From Arthrobacter sp. ISL-85 (GTDB taxonomy: Bacteria; Actinomycetota; Actinomycetes; Actinomycetales; Micrococcaceae): a stretch of 64,000 nucleotides of DNA. Shown piece after piece: positions 17,922 through 26,018 of this stretch (within the stretch, counting starts at the first letter, position 1; every line of letters starts with the position of its first letter). Position numbers and translations under genes: made by a program. The notes under the pieces were generated by a model, which was not told where the DNA came from, did no database searches, and was given only the letters and a program-made list of their open reading frames with translations. The stretch lies in NCBI RefSeq assembly GCF_018613675.1, contig NZ_JAGGPQ010000004.1, positions 62,001-126,000 on the forward strand. The letters are read 5' to 3'.

Positions 17922-19610
17922 ATGACTGAAACTTCCCGCTCCACAGTTTCCCGCCGCACCATCGTCAAGGGTTCGGTCGTTGCCGCCGCGCTGGCCTCCG
18001 TGCCTGCCGCCAATGCCACGGCAGCCGCCCAGTCTCCCGCCGGCGTCGCGCTTGTCCGCAACCGGCTCACCCTGCCCAGCGGTATGGCCACCGGCGACGT
18101 CACCTCCGATTCCGTCGTCCTCTGGTCCCGTGCCTCGGGCGCGGGCCGGATGACAGCGGTCCTGCGCGCAGTGGACGACGGCGGCCAGGTCCTGGGTGGG
18201 CGCGGTGCCTTTGAGCGGGTCCTCCGCGGGCCCCGCGCCACCCAGGCGTCCGACTTCACCGCGAAGATCCACGCCGGAAACCTGCCGCCCAACACCCGCT
18301 TCGCGCTGGAGATCAGCTTCGAGGACGACGGCGGCGCGGCAAGTGAGACGGTCCGCGGCAGCTTCCGCACGGCGCCGGACACCGGGACGGTCAACGGCAA
18401 GGGCCGCACGGGTGCGACAAGCGGCGGCGACGTCCCGGCGTCGTCCGCGCAAAGCTTTGTGTGGACCGGCGACACTGCCGGCCAGGGGTGGGGCATCAAC
18501 GAGGAGATCGGCGGGATGCGCGGCTACCGGGCAATGCACCAGACCCGCCCGGACTTCTTCATCCACTCCGACGACACCATCTACGCCGACGGCCCCATCG
18601 CCGAAACCGTGGTGGAAAAGGACGGACAGGTGTGGCGGAACCTGGTCACCGAGGAGGTGTCCAAGGTGGCCGAAACGCTGACCGAGTTCCGCGGCCGGCA
18701 CCGCTACAACTCCATGGACGCCAACGTGCGCGCCCTGTTCGCTGACGTGCCGGTGATCGCGCAGTGGGACGACCACGAGACCCACAACAACTGGTACCCG
18801 GGCCAGATTCTGGACGACCCCCGCTACACGGTGCGGGACGTCAACACCCTCGCTGCCCGCGGCCGGCAGGCGTGGCAGGAAAACATGCCCATCGCGGACA
18901 CCTCCGCCCTGTGGCGGCCAGGAACATTCGACGACGCCGGCCAGTACCAACCGGCCCGGATTTACCGGAAGATCTCCCGCGGGCCGCAGCTGGACATTTT
19001 CTGCCTGGACATGCGCACCTACAAGTCCCCCAACACGGACGGCAAGGAACCCTACGCCACGGCCATCCTGGGCCAGGAACAGGTGGACTGGCTCATCAGC
19101 GAAGTCTCCAAGTCCAAGGCCACGTGGAAGGTCATCGCCAACGACCTGCCGCTCGGCGTCGTGGTGCCGGACGGTCCAGTGAACGAGGAGAGCGTGTCAA
19201 ACCGCGACGCCGGCGCGCCCTTGGGCCGGGAGCTGGAGATCGCCGGGGTGCTGAGCGCCTTCAAGCGCAACGGAGTGAAGAACACGGTCTGGCTCACCGC
19301 CGACGTGCACTACTGCGCCGCCCACCACTACTCCCCCGAGCGGGCCGCCTTCACCGACTTCGATCCGTTCTGGGAGTTCGTGGCCGGGCCCATCGCCGCC
19401 GGTTCCTTCGGGCCCAACGCCATGGACGGCACCTTCGGCCCCGAGGTGGTGTTCTCCAAGGCGGGGCGCTTCGCCGGGGAATCACCGCGCGACGGCGAAA
19501 ACCAGTTCTTCGGGCATGTCCAGCTGGGTGAGGACAACAGCTTCACGGTGAGCCTGCGCAATGCCAACGGCGCCACGGTGTTCTCCAAGGTCCTGACGCC
19601 GGAGCGGTAG
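17922..19610 (+). CDS. phoD: PhoD-like alkaline phosphatase/phosphodiesterase, Tat-exported
   Basis: Secreted metallophosphoesterase releasing phosphate from organic phosphoesters. 562 aa from ATG at 17922. The N-terminus has a twin-arginine signal (SRRTIVKG, R11-R12) and Ala-rich helix, as expected for a cofactor-loaded Tat substrate. Residues about 40-145 form the PhoD N-terminal beta domain; the metallophosphatase domain follows with FIHSDDTIYADGP, AQWDDHETHNNW and TADVHYCAAHHY carrying the metal-binding Asp/His residues. PhoD enzymes usually need Fe3+ and Ca2+. Alone between two related folded repeats. No Pho box was recognised. Confidence 0.9.
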   Translation: MTETSRSTVSRRTIVKGSVVAAALASVPAANATAAAQSPAGVALVRNRLTLPSGMATGDVTSDSVVLWSRASGAGRMTAVLRAVDDGGQVLGGRGAFERVLRGPRATQASDFTAKIHAGNLPPNTRFALEISFEDDGGAASETVRGSFRTAPDTGTVNGKGRTGATSGGDVPASSAQSFVWTGDTAGQGWGINEEIGGMRGYRAMHQTRPDFFIHSDDTIYADGPIAETVVEKDGQVWRNLVTEEVSKVAETLTEFRGRHRYNSMDANVRALFADVPVIAQWDDHETHNNWYPGQILDDPRYTVRDVNTLAARGRQAWQENMPIADTSALWRPGTFDDAGQYQPARIYRKISRGPQLDIFCLDMRTYKSPNTDGKEPYATAILGQEQVDWLISEVSKSKATWKVIANDLPLGVVVPDGPVNEESVSNRDAGAPLGRELEIAGVLSAFKRNGVKNTVWLTADVHYCAAHHYSPERAAFTDFDPFWEFVAGPIAAGSFGPNAMDGTFGPEVVFSKAGRFAGESPRDGENQFFGHVQLGEDNSFTVSLRNANGATVFSKVLTPER

Positions 19611-19631
19611 CTCCCGCTCCACACATCGTGC

Positions 19632-19731
19632 GGCGACGCGCAAAACTTCTGCCGACGCGCAGATTCCCTGACGCCCCAATCTTTTGGGGCGCGACGATGA
19701 GTTTGCGGGTCGCGAAGGAAAATGCGCGTCG
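19632..19731. repeat. About 100-nt folded intergenic repeat, copy 2
   Basis: Begins GGCGACGCGCA and ends ATGCGCGTCG. Left half carries a second GACGCGCA box, right half a second TGCGGGTCG box. The centre is an 8-bp hairpin, CGCCCCAA (19672-19679) with TTGGGGCG (19684-19691). Related in length, ends and architecture to 17734-17834. Confidence 0.6.
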
Positions 19732-19806
19732 AACTGCGTCCGTTATTTTCCGCCGCCCCGTGGGTAATGTTCCTGCATTTGGTACGGCGAGCGGACGGGG
19801 TGTGTT

Positions 19807-20613
19807 GTGAAGGGTGAGCGAGCGAAGGGTGCTTCGGCGAACGACGACGGCCTGACGGAGGGGGTCCAGCAGGCCGGGGCGGTGGAGCTGCTCCTGATCC
19901 GGCACGGTGAGAGCGAAGGCAATGTTGCGGCCACCGAGGCCCGTGAGGCCGGGGTGGAGGTCATCGAGGTTCCCGCCCGCGACGCAGACGTGGATCTGTC
20001 CGAAACCGGCAGGGACCAGGCAAAGGCACTGGGCATTGCCTTGGGACGGACCGCGGAGGAGTTCCGCCCGGACGCGGTGGTGTCCTCTCCGTATGCACGG
20101 GCACGCCAGACGGCCGGGATTGCCGTGGAAACCGCCGGCTGGCCGCTGCAGGTGCGCACGGACGAGCGGCTCCGGGACCGCGAGCTCGGCATCCTTGACC
20201 GGCTTACCCGGCGGGGCGTGGAAAACCGGTACCCCGAAGAATCCGAGCGCCGGGACTGGCTGGGCAAGCTGTACTACCGGCCGCCGGGCGGCGAATCCTG
20301 GGCGGATGTGGCGCTGCGGCTGCGGTCGGTCCTGGCCGAGCTGAACAGCGTCGGCATGGGTCAGCGGGTAATGCTGGTATGCCACGATGCCGTGATCATG
20401 CTGTTCCGCTATGTGCTGGAAGGGCTGAGCGAGCAGGAACTGCTGGACATTGCGGCGAGGGAGGCCATCCTCAACGCATCGGTGACCCGGTTCGTCCGGC
20501 CCTCCGGCGTGGGCCCCTGGACCTTGGAGAGCTTCAATGTTGCCGACCACCTGGCGGAGCAGGGCGTTGCCGTCACCGAGCACGCGGGAGACACCAGTGT
20601 CCGGCCACGGTGA
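19807..20613 (+). CDS. Histidine phosphatase family protein (phosphoglycerate mutase-like)
   Basis: 268 aa from GTG at 19807; conservation appears to begin near VELLLIRHGESEGN, so a later start is possible. The phospho-accepting His lies in the RHGES motif; partner residues are seen in SSPYARARQTA, RDRELG and LVCHDAVIM. Acts as a cytoplasmic phosphomonoesterase or mutase of unknown substrate. Its last codons overlap the start of nnrD by 17 bp, so the two are one operon. A role in metabolite repair or sugar phosphate clearance is possible but not shown. Confidence 0.85.
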   Translation: MKGERAKGASANDDGLTEGVQQAGAVELLLIRHGESEGNVAATEAREAGVEVIEVPARDADVDLSETGRDQAKALGIALGRTAEEFRPDAVVSSPYARARQTAGIAVETAGWPLQVRTDERLRDRELGILDRLTRRGVENRYPEESERRDWLGKLYYRPPGGESWADVALRLRSVLAELNSVGMGQRVMLVCHDAVIMLFRYVLEGLSEQELLDIAAREAILNASVTRFVRPSGVGPWTLESFNVADHLAEQGVAVTEHAGDTSVRPR

Positions 20614-21538
20614 TTCCTCCGGCGCCACCCTGGTGGCGCCGTCCCTCCTGCGGGAATGGCCGCTGCCGGCGCCGGGCGAGGACAAATATTCGCGCGGCTC
20701 CGTGCTGGTGGTGGGCGGAGCCCGGGCCACCCCCGGCGCCGCACTGCTGGCCGGCGTTTCAGCACTGCGGGCGGGGGCCGGGAAGCTCACGCTGGCCGTG
20801 GCCGGGTCCGTGGCCGTGCAGCTGGGGGTGGCCGTGCCGGAATGCGGCGCAATCGGCCTGCCGGAAACTCCCGGGGGCTCCGTCAAACCGGAGCTCGATG
20901 GCATCTCCTCCTACCTGGACCGGGCCGACACCCTGCTGGTGGGGCCCGGGTTGGATGATCCGGACCTGGCCGTTGAGCTGCTGCAGGCGATGCTCGAACG
21001 CGAGGTGCGCCGTGACGGTGACGGCAACTCTGAGGGTGCCGCGGGCGACGAGGAAGGCCCCGCCGTCGTCCTCGATGCCTACGCGCTGGGCGCCCTGGTG
21101 CAACTGGAGGACCAACTGGCCCCGTGGCGGGGCCGGCTGATCCTGACGCCGAACCCCAAGGAAGCGGCCATCCTGCTGGGACGGGATGTGGAGGACCTCG
21201 AAAAAGACCTCGCCGAAATCTCCGCAAGGTTCGACGCCGTGGTCAGCTGCCAGGGACTCATAACCCAGCCGCCTGGCCTGAACCCGGACGAGCCCGCACT
21301 ATGGAAAATCACCACCGGGTACGGCGGCTTGGGGACCTCCGGCAGCGGCGACGTCCTGGCAGGCACCATTGCCGGGCTCCGGGCCCGCGGAACCACCGGC
21401 GCCCAGGCGGCCTGCTGGGGTACCCACCTGCATGCAGCGGCGGGGGACCGGCTGGCGAGCAGGTTGGGGCCGCTGGGATTCCTGGCCCGCGAACTTGCCG
21501 ATGAACTGCCGGCGCTGATGCTTGAACTCGGCGTCTGA
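20597..21538 (+). CDS. nnrD: ADP-dependent NAD(P)H-hydrate dehydratase
   Basis: Repairs damaged NADHX/NADPHX by ADP-dependent dehydration. GTG at 20597 overlaps the upstream gene; 313 aa. Ribokinase-like fold with SVLVVGGARATPGAALLAGVSAL near the start, a substrate motif LILTPNPKEAAILLG, and the catalytic anion-hole segment GYGGLGTSGSGDVLAGTIAGL. Only the dehydratase is encoded; the epimerase half (NnrE) is not fused here. Confidence 0.9.
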   Translation: MSGHGDSSGATLVAPSLLREWPLPAPGEDKYSRGSVLVVGGARATPGAALLAGVSALRAGAGKLTLAVAGSVAVQLGVAVPECGAIGLPETPGGSVKPELDGISSYLDRADTLLVGPGLDDPDLAVELLQAMLEREVRRDGDGNSEGAAGDEEGPAVVLDAYALGALVQLEDQLAPWRGRLILTPNPKEAAILLGRDVEDLEKDLAEISARFDAVVSCQGLITQPPGLNPDEPALWKITTGYGGLGTSGSGDVLAGTIAGLRARGTTGAQAACWGTHLHAAAGDRLASRLGPLGFLARELADELPALMLELGV

Positions 21539-21572
21539 CGCAGGGCACTGGCGGCGGGTCCTTAGGCGTGGA

Positions 21573-21598
21573 TGGCCCCCGGCCGAAGCCGGGGGCCA
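21573..21598. terminator. Hairpin between convergent nnrD and hsp20
   Basis: An 11-bp GC stem, TGGCCCCCGGC (21573-21583) with GCCGGGGGCCA (21588-21598), closes a CGAA loop. It lies 35 bp after nnrD and 126 bp from the hsp20 stop. No T run follows, so it may stop transcription with factor help. Confidence 0.55.
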
Positions 21599-21723
21599 CC
21601 GTATCGGGAGGTTAAGGCCTAAGCTGCCGATGCGCTGTCTGGCGCTGTGGCGTGCACAGAATGGCTATTCGCCCCAAAAAGGCAGTCAACAAGATGTGCC
21701 CGCCTCCCGGTCCTGTGATGAAA

Positions 21724-22146
21724 CTAAGCGGCGATTTCCTGCTTTGCCCCCTTCGTTTCAATCTCGATTTTGCGCGGTTTGGCCTTTTCGACAACCGGGA
21801 TCCGCAGCGTCAGGACGCCGGCATCGTAGCTGGCCTTCACATGCTCCGTGTCGAGCGTGTCGCCGAGGATCAGCTGGCGGCTGAAGACGCCGCGCGGCCG
21901 CTCAGCGGCAATAAGTTCCGTGTCCTTGCCTGTGGGGTCCGGGCGTTCGGCCCGCACCGTCAGGACATTCCGTTCAACATCCAGGTTTACCGAGTCGGCT
22001 GTAACACCGGGCAAATCGAAGGCGACGACGAATTCCTGGTCCTCACGCCATGCATCCATCGGCATCGCCGCGGGGCGTGCAGCCGTGCCGAGGACCTGCT
22101 GGGCCAGCCTGTCCAGCTCGCGGAACGGATCGGTTCGCATCAACAT
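21724..22146 (-). CDS. Hsp20/alpha-crystallin small heat shock protein
   Basis: ATP-independent holdase binding unfolded proteins in the cytoplasm. 140 aa. Opens with [18 protein letters not shown], the typical actinobacterial Hsp20 N-terminus; the alpha-crystallin domain spans about 40-130 ([46 protein letters not shown]). A strong AAGGAGGG ribosome site precedes the ATG. Upstream, ATCAGCC and GGCTGAT (22189-22195 and 22206-22212) form an inverted repeat that might be an operator. No clear HAIR or CIRCE element is seen. Confidence 0.93.
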   Translation of the reverse strand: MLMRTDPFRELDRLAQQVLGTAARPAAMPMDAWREDQEFVVAFDLPGVTADSVNLDVERNVLTVRAERPDPTGKDTELIAAERPRGVFSRQLILGDTLDTEHVKASYDAGVLTLRIPVVEKAKPRKIEIETKGAKQEIAA

Positions 22147-22188
22147 GGCTTCCCTCCTTAATCAGAGATGGTCCAACATAGTTTCCAC

Positions 22189-22212
22189 ATCAGCCGATCT
22201 GTAGTGGCTGAT
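22189..22212 (-). promoter_or_regulatory. Inverted repeat upstream of hsp20
   Basis: Seven-base arms ATCAGCC and GGCTGAT separated by 10 bases lie 43 bp upstream of the hsp20 start. Position suits an operator or leader hairpin. It does not match the HspR or HrcA consensus. Confidence 0.35.
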
Positions 22213-22355
22213 ATAGATTTTTTAGCACTGGAGGAGCAGGCCTGCAAGGGTTTTGAGCTTTCAATTGCGGAAGATTTTCGTCCCCTCCCGGGACATGGGA
22301 AAGGGGTCTTCCACGCGCATTTGCAGTCAGCGGAAGGCCCCTTTGCGGTTTGCAG

Positions 22356-22553
22356 TCAGTCCCTGGTGGGGTCCGGACGGAGCGGCGCCGGTCCGGGATC
22401 CGGGACGGGCAACGGGCCCGGCGCCGGCGGGGCGGGGAACGGATTTGGGGACGGCGGTCCCGGCGGGCGCGGCTGGGTGGGATCCGGGGACGTGGGCTCC
22501 GGACCTGGCTCCGGCGGAAACGGCTCAGGTTCGTGCACTGGCGGGATGGTCAT
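22356..22553 (-). CDS. Small proline-rich protein
   Basis: 65 aa, about 45 percent proline: MTIPPVHEPEPFPPEPG then repeated P-P-x-P and D-P-x-P units. A GAGGGGAAG ribosome-like site precedes the ATG. No membrane helix or known domain is present, and the chain is probably disordered. The opposite strand is also open but would be Gly/Ser repeats without a recognisable start context. The remaining 209 bp up to hsp20 hold only its control region. Moderate confidence that it is expressed. Confidence 0.45.
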   Translation of the reverse strand: MTIPPVHEPEPFPPEPGPEPTSPDPTQPRPPGPPSPNPFPAPPAPGPLPVPDPGPAPLRPDPTRD

Positions 22554-22592
22554 GAACTTCCCCTCTCACACTGGGCGGATCACGCACTGGGC

Positions 22593-22767
22593 GGATGTGC
22601 CTTGAACTGAAAAGACTACGCTTGCCATCCGCCCGCAACCAGCCTTCAGGCCGGGCTTGTCCAATGCTTCCCACAGCGCCGACCAGGCGCAGCCAGTCGC
22701 GCAGCTGGGCGGAGTGCGCGTCACCGCAGCGGAATCCCACGGACCCGTCGGGGCGGACCGCCAGCAC
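22593..22767 (-). pseudogene. Remnant of FAD-dependent aromatic monooxygenase C-terminus
   Basis: The minus strand reads GVLAVRPDGSVGFR then CGDAHSAQLRDWLRLVGAV. VRPDG-x-VGFR followed by LRDWL is the characteristic C-terminal end of PheA/MhpA-type FAD hydroxylases, which place the flavin by this segment. Only about 35 codons remain; a stop lies in frame just upstream and there is no room for the FAD-binding domains. It sits 35 bp downstream of the hypothetical gene at 22803, so that gene probably once had an intact monooxygenase partner. Confidence 0.45.
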
Positions 22768-22802
22768 GCCCTGACGTCATGCCTGCCTGTGGCGCCTGGA
22801 CC

Positions 22803-23366
22803 TCACACCTGGGGAAGGAGCCGCCACCAGGCGTGGTCGGAACGGGGCGCACCCTGCATTAAACCGGGATTGGCGATCACCTGGTCGCGGCGCAGCCCGG
22901 GAAGCACCTTGTAGCTGATGGAGCCGGGGACGCTGACGAGTGCCAGGACCCGCCAGAGTGCCGCAGCGTATTCTTGGGCCCGCCCGGCACCGTCCCACTC
23001 ATACAGCCCCCGGTAGGCACCGAAAGTGTCATGGGCGCACCATAGCTTGGAGACAAACCCCGGGAACCCCACGAAGAGCGGGGTGTTCAGGATGCTTTCC
23101 GCCTCGAACAAGCGGTGCGCCCGGCCCCGTGCCAGCCGCAGCGTGAACACCACCACCAGGACACAGGGCTCACTGGGTTGGTGGTCGACGGCGGTCTCCC
23201 GGTAGACCCGCGACGTGCTCCCGTCGGCGAAACGCAGCACACGGCCCACGTTTTCCTTGGGAAGGTGCACCCTCCTGCGGACAAGCATGACGCCGGACGT
23301 TCCCACGCCCCTGGCCACCTCAAGCCATGCCTTGGCCCGGGGAGCCGGTCCGGATTCGACGGTCAT
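22803..23366 (-). CDS. Conserved hypothetical protein (possible YdhR-like ferredoxin fold)
   Basis: 187 aa, no recognised named domain. Visible motifs: PLFVGFPGFVSKLWCAHDTFGAYRGLYEWDG in the middle and ALVSVPGSISYKVLPG after it, resembling small antibiotic-monooxygenase-like or YdhR-type folds. No signal peptide or membrane helix. The monooxygenase remnant just downstream hints that it belonged to an aromatic-oxidation unit. Function not assigned. Confidence 0.65.
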   Translation of the reverse strand: MTVESGPAPRAKAWLEVARGVGTSGVMLVRRRVHLPKENVGRVLRFADGSTSRVYRETAVDHQPSEPCVLVVVFTLRLARGRAHRLFEAESILNTPLFVGFPGFVSKLWCAHDTFGAYRGLYEWDGAGRAQEYAAALWRVLALVSVPGSISYKVLPGLRRDQVIANPGLMQGAPRSDHAWWRLLPQV

Positions 23367-23513
23367 GGCTTCTCCTTTCCGTAAAGCGCACTTCCAGCCT
23401 GCCAGGGGCCGCGCACCGGATCCCAGAGTCTTTCGCCCCTTTCCAGTTGCCCCCCTCTCCCCCGGTAGCGAACGCCCTGCCGGCGCGGCGGCAGTGGTCT
23501 ATATATTGAATCC

Positions 23514-25730
23514 ATGACCTCCACTTCCCTGCAGGACTCCACCGGCACTGCGATCCCGGCGCCCCCGGCCGCCAAGAAGATCCCCACCGAGCGCACCCAC
23601 CACGGAGAGACGTTCGTGGACAACTACGAGTGGCTGCGGGACAAGGAGTCGCCCGAGGTAGTGGAGCACCTGAGGGCCGAAAACGCGTACCAGGAAGCAG
23701 TCACCGCCGGCCAGGAACCGCTCCGCGAGGCCATCTTCCAGGAGATCAAGGGCCGCACCCAGGAAACCGATCTTTCCGTCCCGCACCGCAAGGATGGCTG
23801 GTGGTACTTCAGCCGCTCCTCGGAGGGCAAGGAGTACGGCATCCACTGCCGCGTGAAGGCGGAGGACAGCGGGGACAAGGTGGCCGACTGGACTCCGCCG
23901 GGCGTGGAGGCCGGCGCGGGGATTCCCGGTGAGGAAATCCTGCTGGACGGGAATGTGGAAGCTGAAGGCAAGCCGTTCTTTTCCGTCGGCGGGACCGCCG
24001 TCACCGTTGACGGTAACCTCTACGCCTACGCCGTGGACAACTCGGGCGACGAACGCTTCACCCTGCGGATCAAGGACCTCCGCACCGGCGAACTGCTGCC
24101 GGACGTCATCGAGGACATTTTCTACGGCGTCGCGTTCTCCCCGGACGGCACCCGCCTGTTCTACACAGTGGTGGATGAGTCCTGGCGCCCCTACCAGGTG
24201 AAGGCGCACGTCCTGGGCACCCCAGTGGCCGACGACGTGGTGGTGTACCAGGAGGATGACGCCGCCATGTGGCTGGGCTTCGAGCTCTCCGCGGACCGGC
24301 GCTACCTGGTCCTGGGGATCGGCTGCTCGGAATACAGCGAAACCAGGCTGCTGCGTTTCGGCGACCCCACTGCCACGGTGACCACCGTGATTTCCCGCGA
24401 CGAGCGCGTCCTGTATGAGGCAGAACCCTTCCTCCTCAACGGCGAAGAGCGCATCCTGCTCACCCACAACCGCGGTGCCATCAACTCCATGGTCTCCCTG
24501 GCGGACCCGGCCGAGCTCGCAAAGCCGCTGGCCGAACAGGCCTGGCAGACCGTCGTCGAGCACTCCGACGAGGTCCGCGTCAACGGCGCCGGCGTCACCT
24601 CAACGCACCTGATCGTGTCCATCCGCAAGGACACCATCGAACGCGTCCAGGTAATGGAGCTGGCCGGGCTGGGCACGCCAGCCCAGCAGGAGCCCATGGA
24701 ACCGGCCTTCGACGAGGAGCTCTACACCGCCGGCGTGGGCGGCTCGGATTACGAGGCACCTGTGATCCGGCTGGGCTACACGTCCTACTTCACGCCGTCG
24801 CGCATCTACGACTTCGTCCTGCCCACTCCCGGGCAGCCTGCCGGCGAGCTTCTGCTGCGCAAGGAAAGCCCCGTCCTGGGCGGCTACGACGGCAGCGACT
24901 ACGTGGCCACCAGGGAATGGGCCACCGCCGGCGACGGCACGCGCATCCCGCTGTCCGTCCTGCGGCACAAGGCCGTCCAACAGGATTCGACGGCGGCCGG
25001 CCTGGTCTACGGGTACGGCTCGTATGAGATGAGCATTGATCCCGGGTTCGGCGTCGCCCGGCTGTCGCTGCTGGACCGCGGCGTGGTGTTCGTGATTGCC
25101 CACATCCGGGGTGGCGGGGAGCTGGGCCGGCACTGGTACGAGGACGGCAAGAAGCTCACCAAGAAGAACACCTTTACGGACTTCGTGGACGCCACCGACT
25201 GGCTGGCGGGCTCCGGGTGGGTGGACCCCGCACGGATCGCGGCGCTGGGCGGTTCGGCCGGTGGGCTGCTGATGGGCGCCGTGGCCAACATGGCGCCGGA
25301 GAAGTATGCCGCCATCGTGGCGCAGGTACCGTTCGTGGACCCGCTCACCAGCATCCTGGACCCGGACCTGCCGCTGTCCGCGCTGGAGTGGGAGGAATGG
25401 GGCAACCCCATCACGGATCCCCAGGCCTACGCCTACATGAAGTCGTACTCCCCCTACGAAAACGTGCGGGAAGTGGCTTACCCCAGGATCGCCGCCGTAA
25501 CCTCCTTCAACGACACCAGGGTTCTCTACGTGGAACCGGCCAAATGGGTGCAGGAACTGCGGAACAAGACCACCGGGTCCCAGCCGATCGTCATGAAGAT
25601 CGAGATGGACGGCGGCCACGGCGGAGCCTCCGGCCGGTACGTGCAGTGGCGGGAACGGGCCTGGGACTACGCGTTCATCGCCGATGCCCTGGGCGCCACC
25701 GGACTCCTGCCAGGCGCGGGCCTGAAATAG
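23514..25730 (+). CDS. ptrB: S9 family peptidase, oligopeptidase B type
   Basis: Cytoplasmic serine oligopeptidase cleaving short peptides after basic residues. 738 aa, family-standard. Residues about 20-430 form the seven-bladed propeller that screens substrate size (HGETFVDNYEWLRDKESPEV at the start). The alpha/beta-hydrolase domain carries the triad S581 (GGSAGG), D667 (FNDTRV) and H702 (GGHGG). VIAHIRGGGELGRHWYEDGK is a diagnostic protease II motif. Single gene with its own upstream region. Confidence 0.94.
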   Translation: MTSTSLQDSTGTAIPAPPAAKKIPTERTHHGETFVDNYEWLRDKESPEVVEHLRAENAYQEAVTAGQEPLREAIFQEIKGRTQETDLSVPHRKDGWWYFSRSSEGKEYGIHCRVKAEDSGDKVADWTPPGVEAGAGIPGEEILLDGNVEAEGKPFFSVGGTAVTVDGNLYAYAVDNSGDERFTLRIKDLRTGELLPDVIEDIFYGVAFSPDGTRLFYTVVDESWRPYQVKAHVLGTPVADDVVVYQEDDAAMWLGFELSADRRYLVLGIGCSEYSETRLLRFGDPTATVTTVISRDERVLYEAEPFLLNGEERILLTHNRGAINSMVSLADPAELAKPLAEQAWQTVVEHSDEVRVNGAGVTSTHLIVSIRKDTIERVQVMELAGLGTPAQQEPMEPAFDEELYTAGVGGSDYEAPVIRLGYTSYFTPSRIYDFVLPTPGQPAGELLLRKESPVLGGYDGSDYVATREWATAGDGTRIPLSVLRHKAVQQDSTAAGLVYGYGSYEMSIDPGFGVARLSLLDRGVVFVIAHIRGGGELGRHWYEDGKKLTKKNTFTDFVDATDWLAGSGWVDPARIAALGGSAGGLLMGAVANMAPEKYAAIVAQVPFVDPLTSILDPDLPLSALEWEEWGNPITDPQAYAYMKSYSPYENVREVAYPRIAAVTSFNDTRVLYVEPAKWVQELRNKTTGSQPIVMKIEMDGGHGGASGRYVQWRERAWDYAFIADALGATGLLPGAGLK

Positions 25731-25749
25731 CACATACATGCAAAAGCTA

Positions 25750-25763
25750 GCCATGCTTACCAT
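25750..25763 (+). promoter_or_regulatory. Shared TGCTTAC-type motif upstream of DUF2945 gene
   Basis: GCCATGCTTACCAT with TACCAT as a possible -10 box, 45 bp before the ATG at 25808. Similar sequence precedes other small genes near 29121, 34700 and 48455. No convincing -35 box is seen. Confidence 0.4.
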
Positions 25764-25807
25764 TGGGGGGCACTTGTTTTCCGGCACGGAATAGCAGAGG
25801 AGCAGGC

Positions 25808-26014
25808 ATGTCATTGAGCAAGGGAACCCGCGTGGAATGGAACACGCCGCAGGGCAAGACGCACGGCAGGATCGTGGAGAAGAAAACCAGCGACTTCGAG
25901 CTCGACGGCAGCACGCACCGGGCCAGCGGGGATGAACCGCAGTATGTGGTGGAATCGGACAAGACCGGTGCCCGGGCAGCGCACAAGGCCTCGGCCCTGA
26001 CCGAGAAGAAGTAG
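25808..26014 (+). CDS. DUF2945 (hypervirulence-associated TUDOR-like) protein
   Basis: 68 aa. ATG at 25808 follows an AGAGGAGCAGG site. MSLSKGTRVEWNTPQGKTHGRIVEK and then YVVESDKTGARAAHKASAL match the DUF2945/HVA1 family, a small SH3/Tudor-like barrel found across bacteria and fungi. Biochemical role unknown, often linked to stress. It ends only 4 bp before the flavoprotein gene, so the two are probably co-transcribed from the promoter motif at about 25750. Confidence 0.85.
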   Translation: MSLSKGTRVEWNTPQGKTHGRIVEKKTSDFELDGSTHRASGDEPQYVVESDKTGARAAHKASALTEKK

Positions 26015-26018
26015 GCCC

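Noticed and set aside
22168..22605. Plus-strand Gly/Ser-rich open frame over the proline-rich gene
   Set aside because: The Gly runs are the complement of the proline codons on the other strand. No ribosome site, and the minus-strand frame has a better start context.
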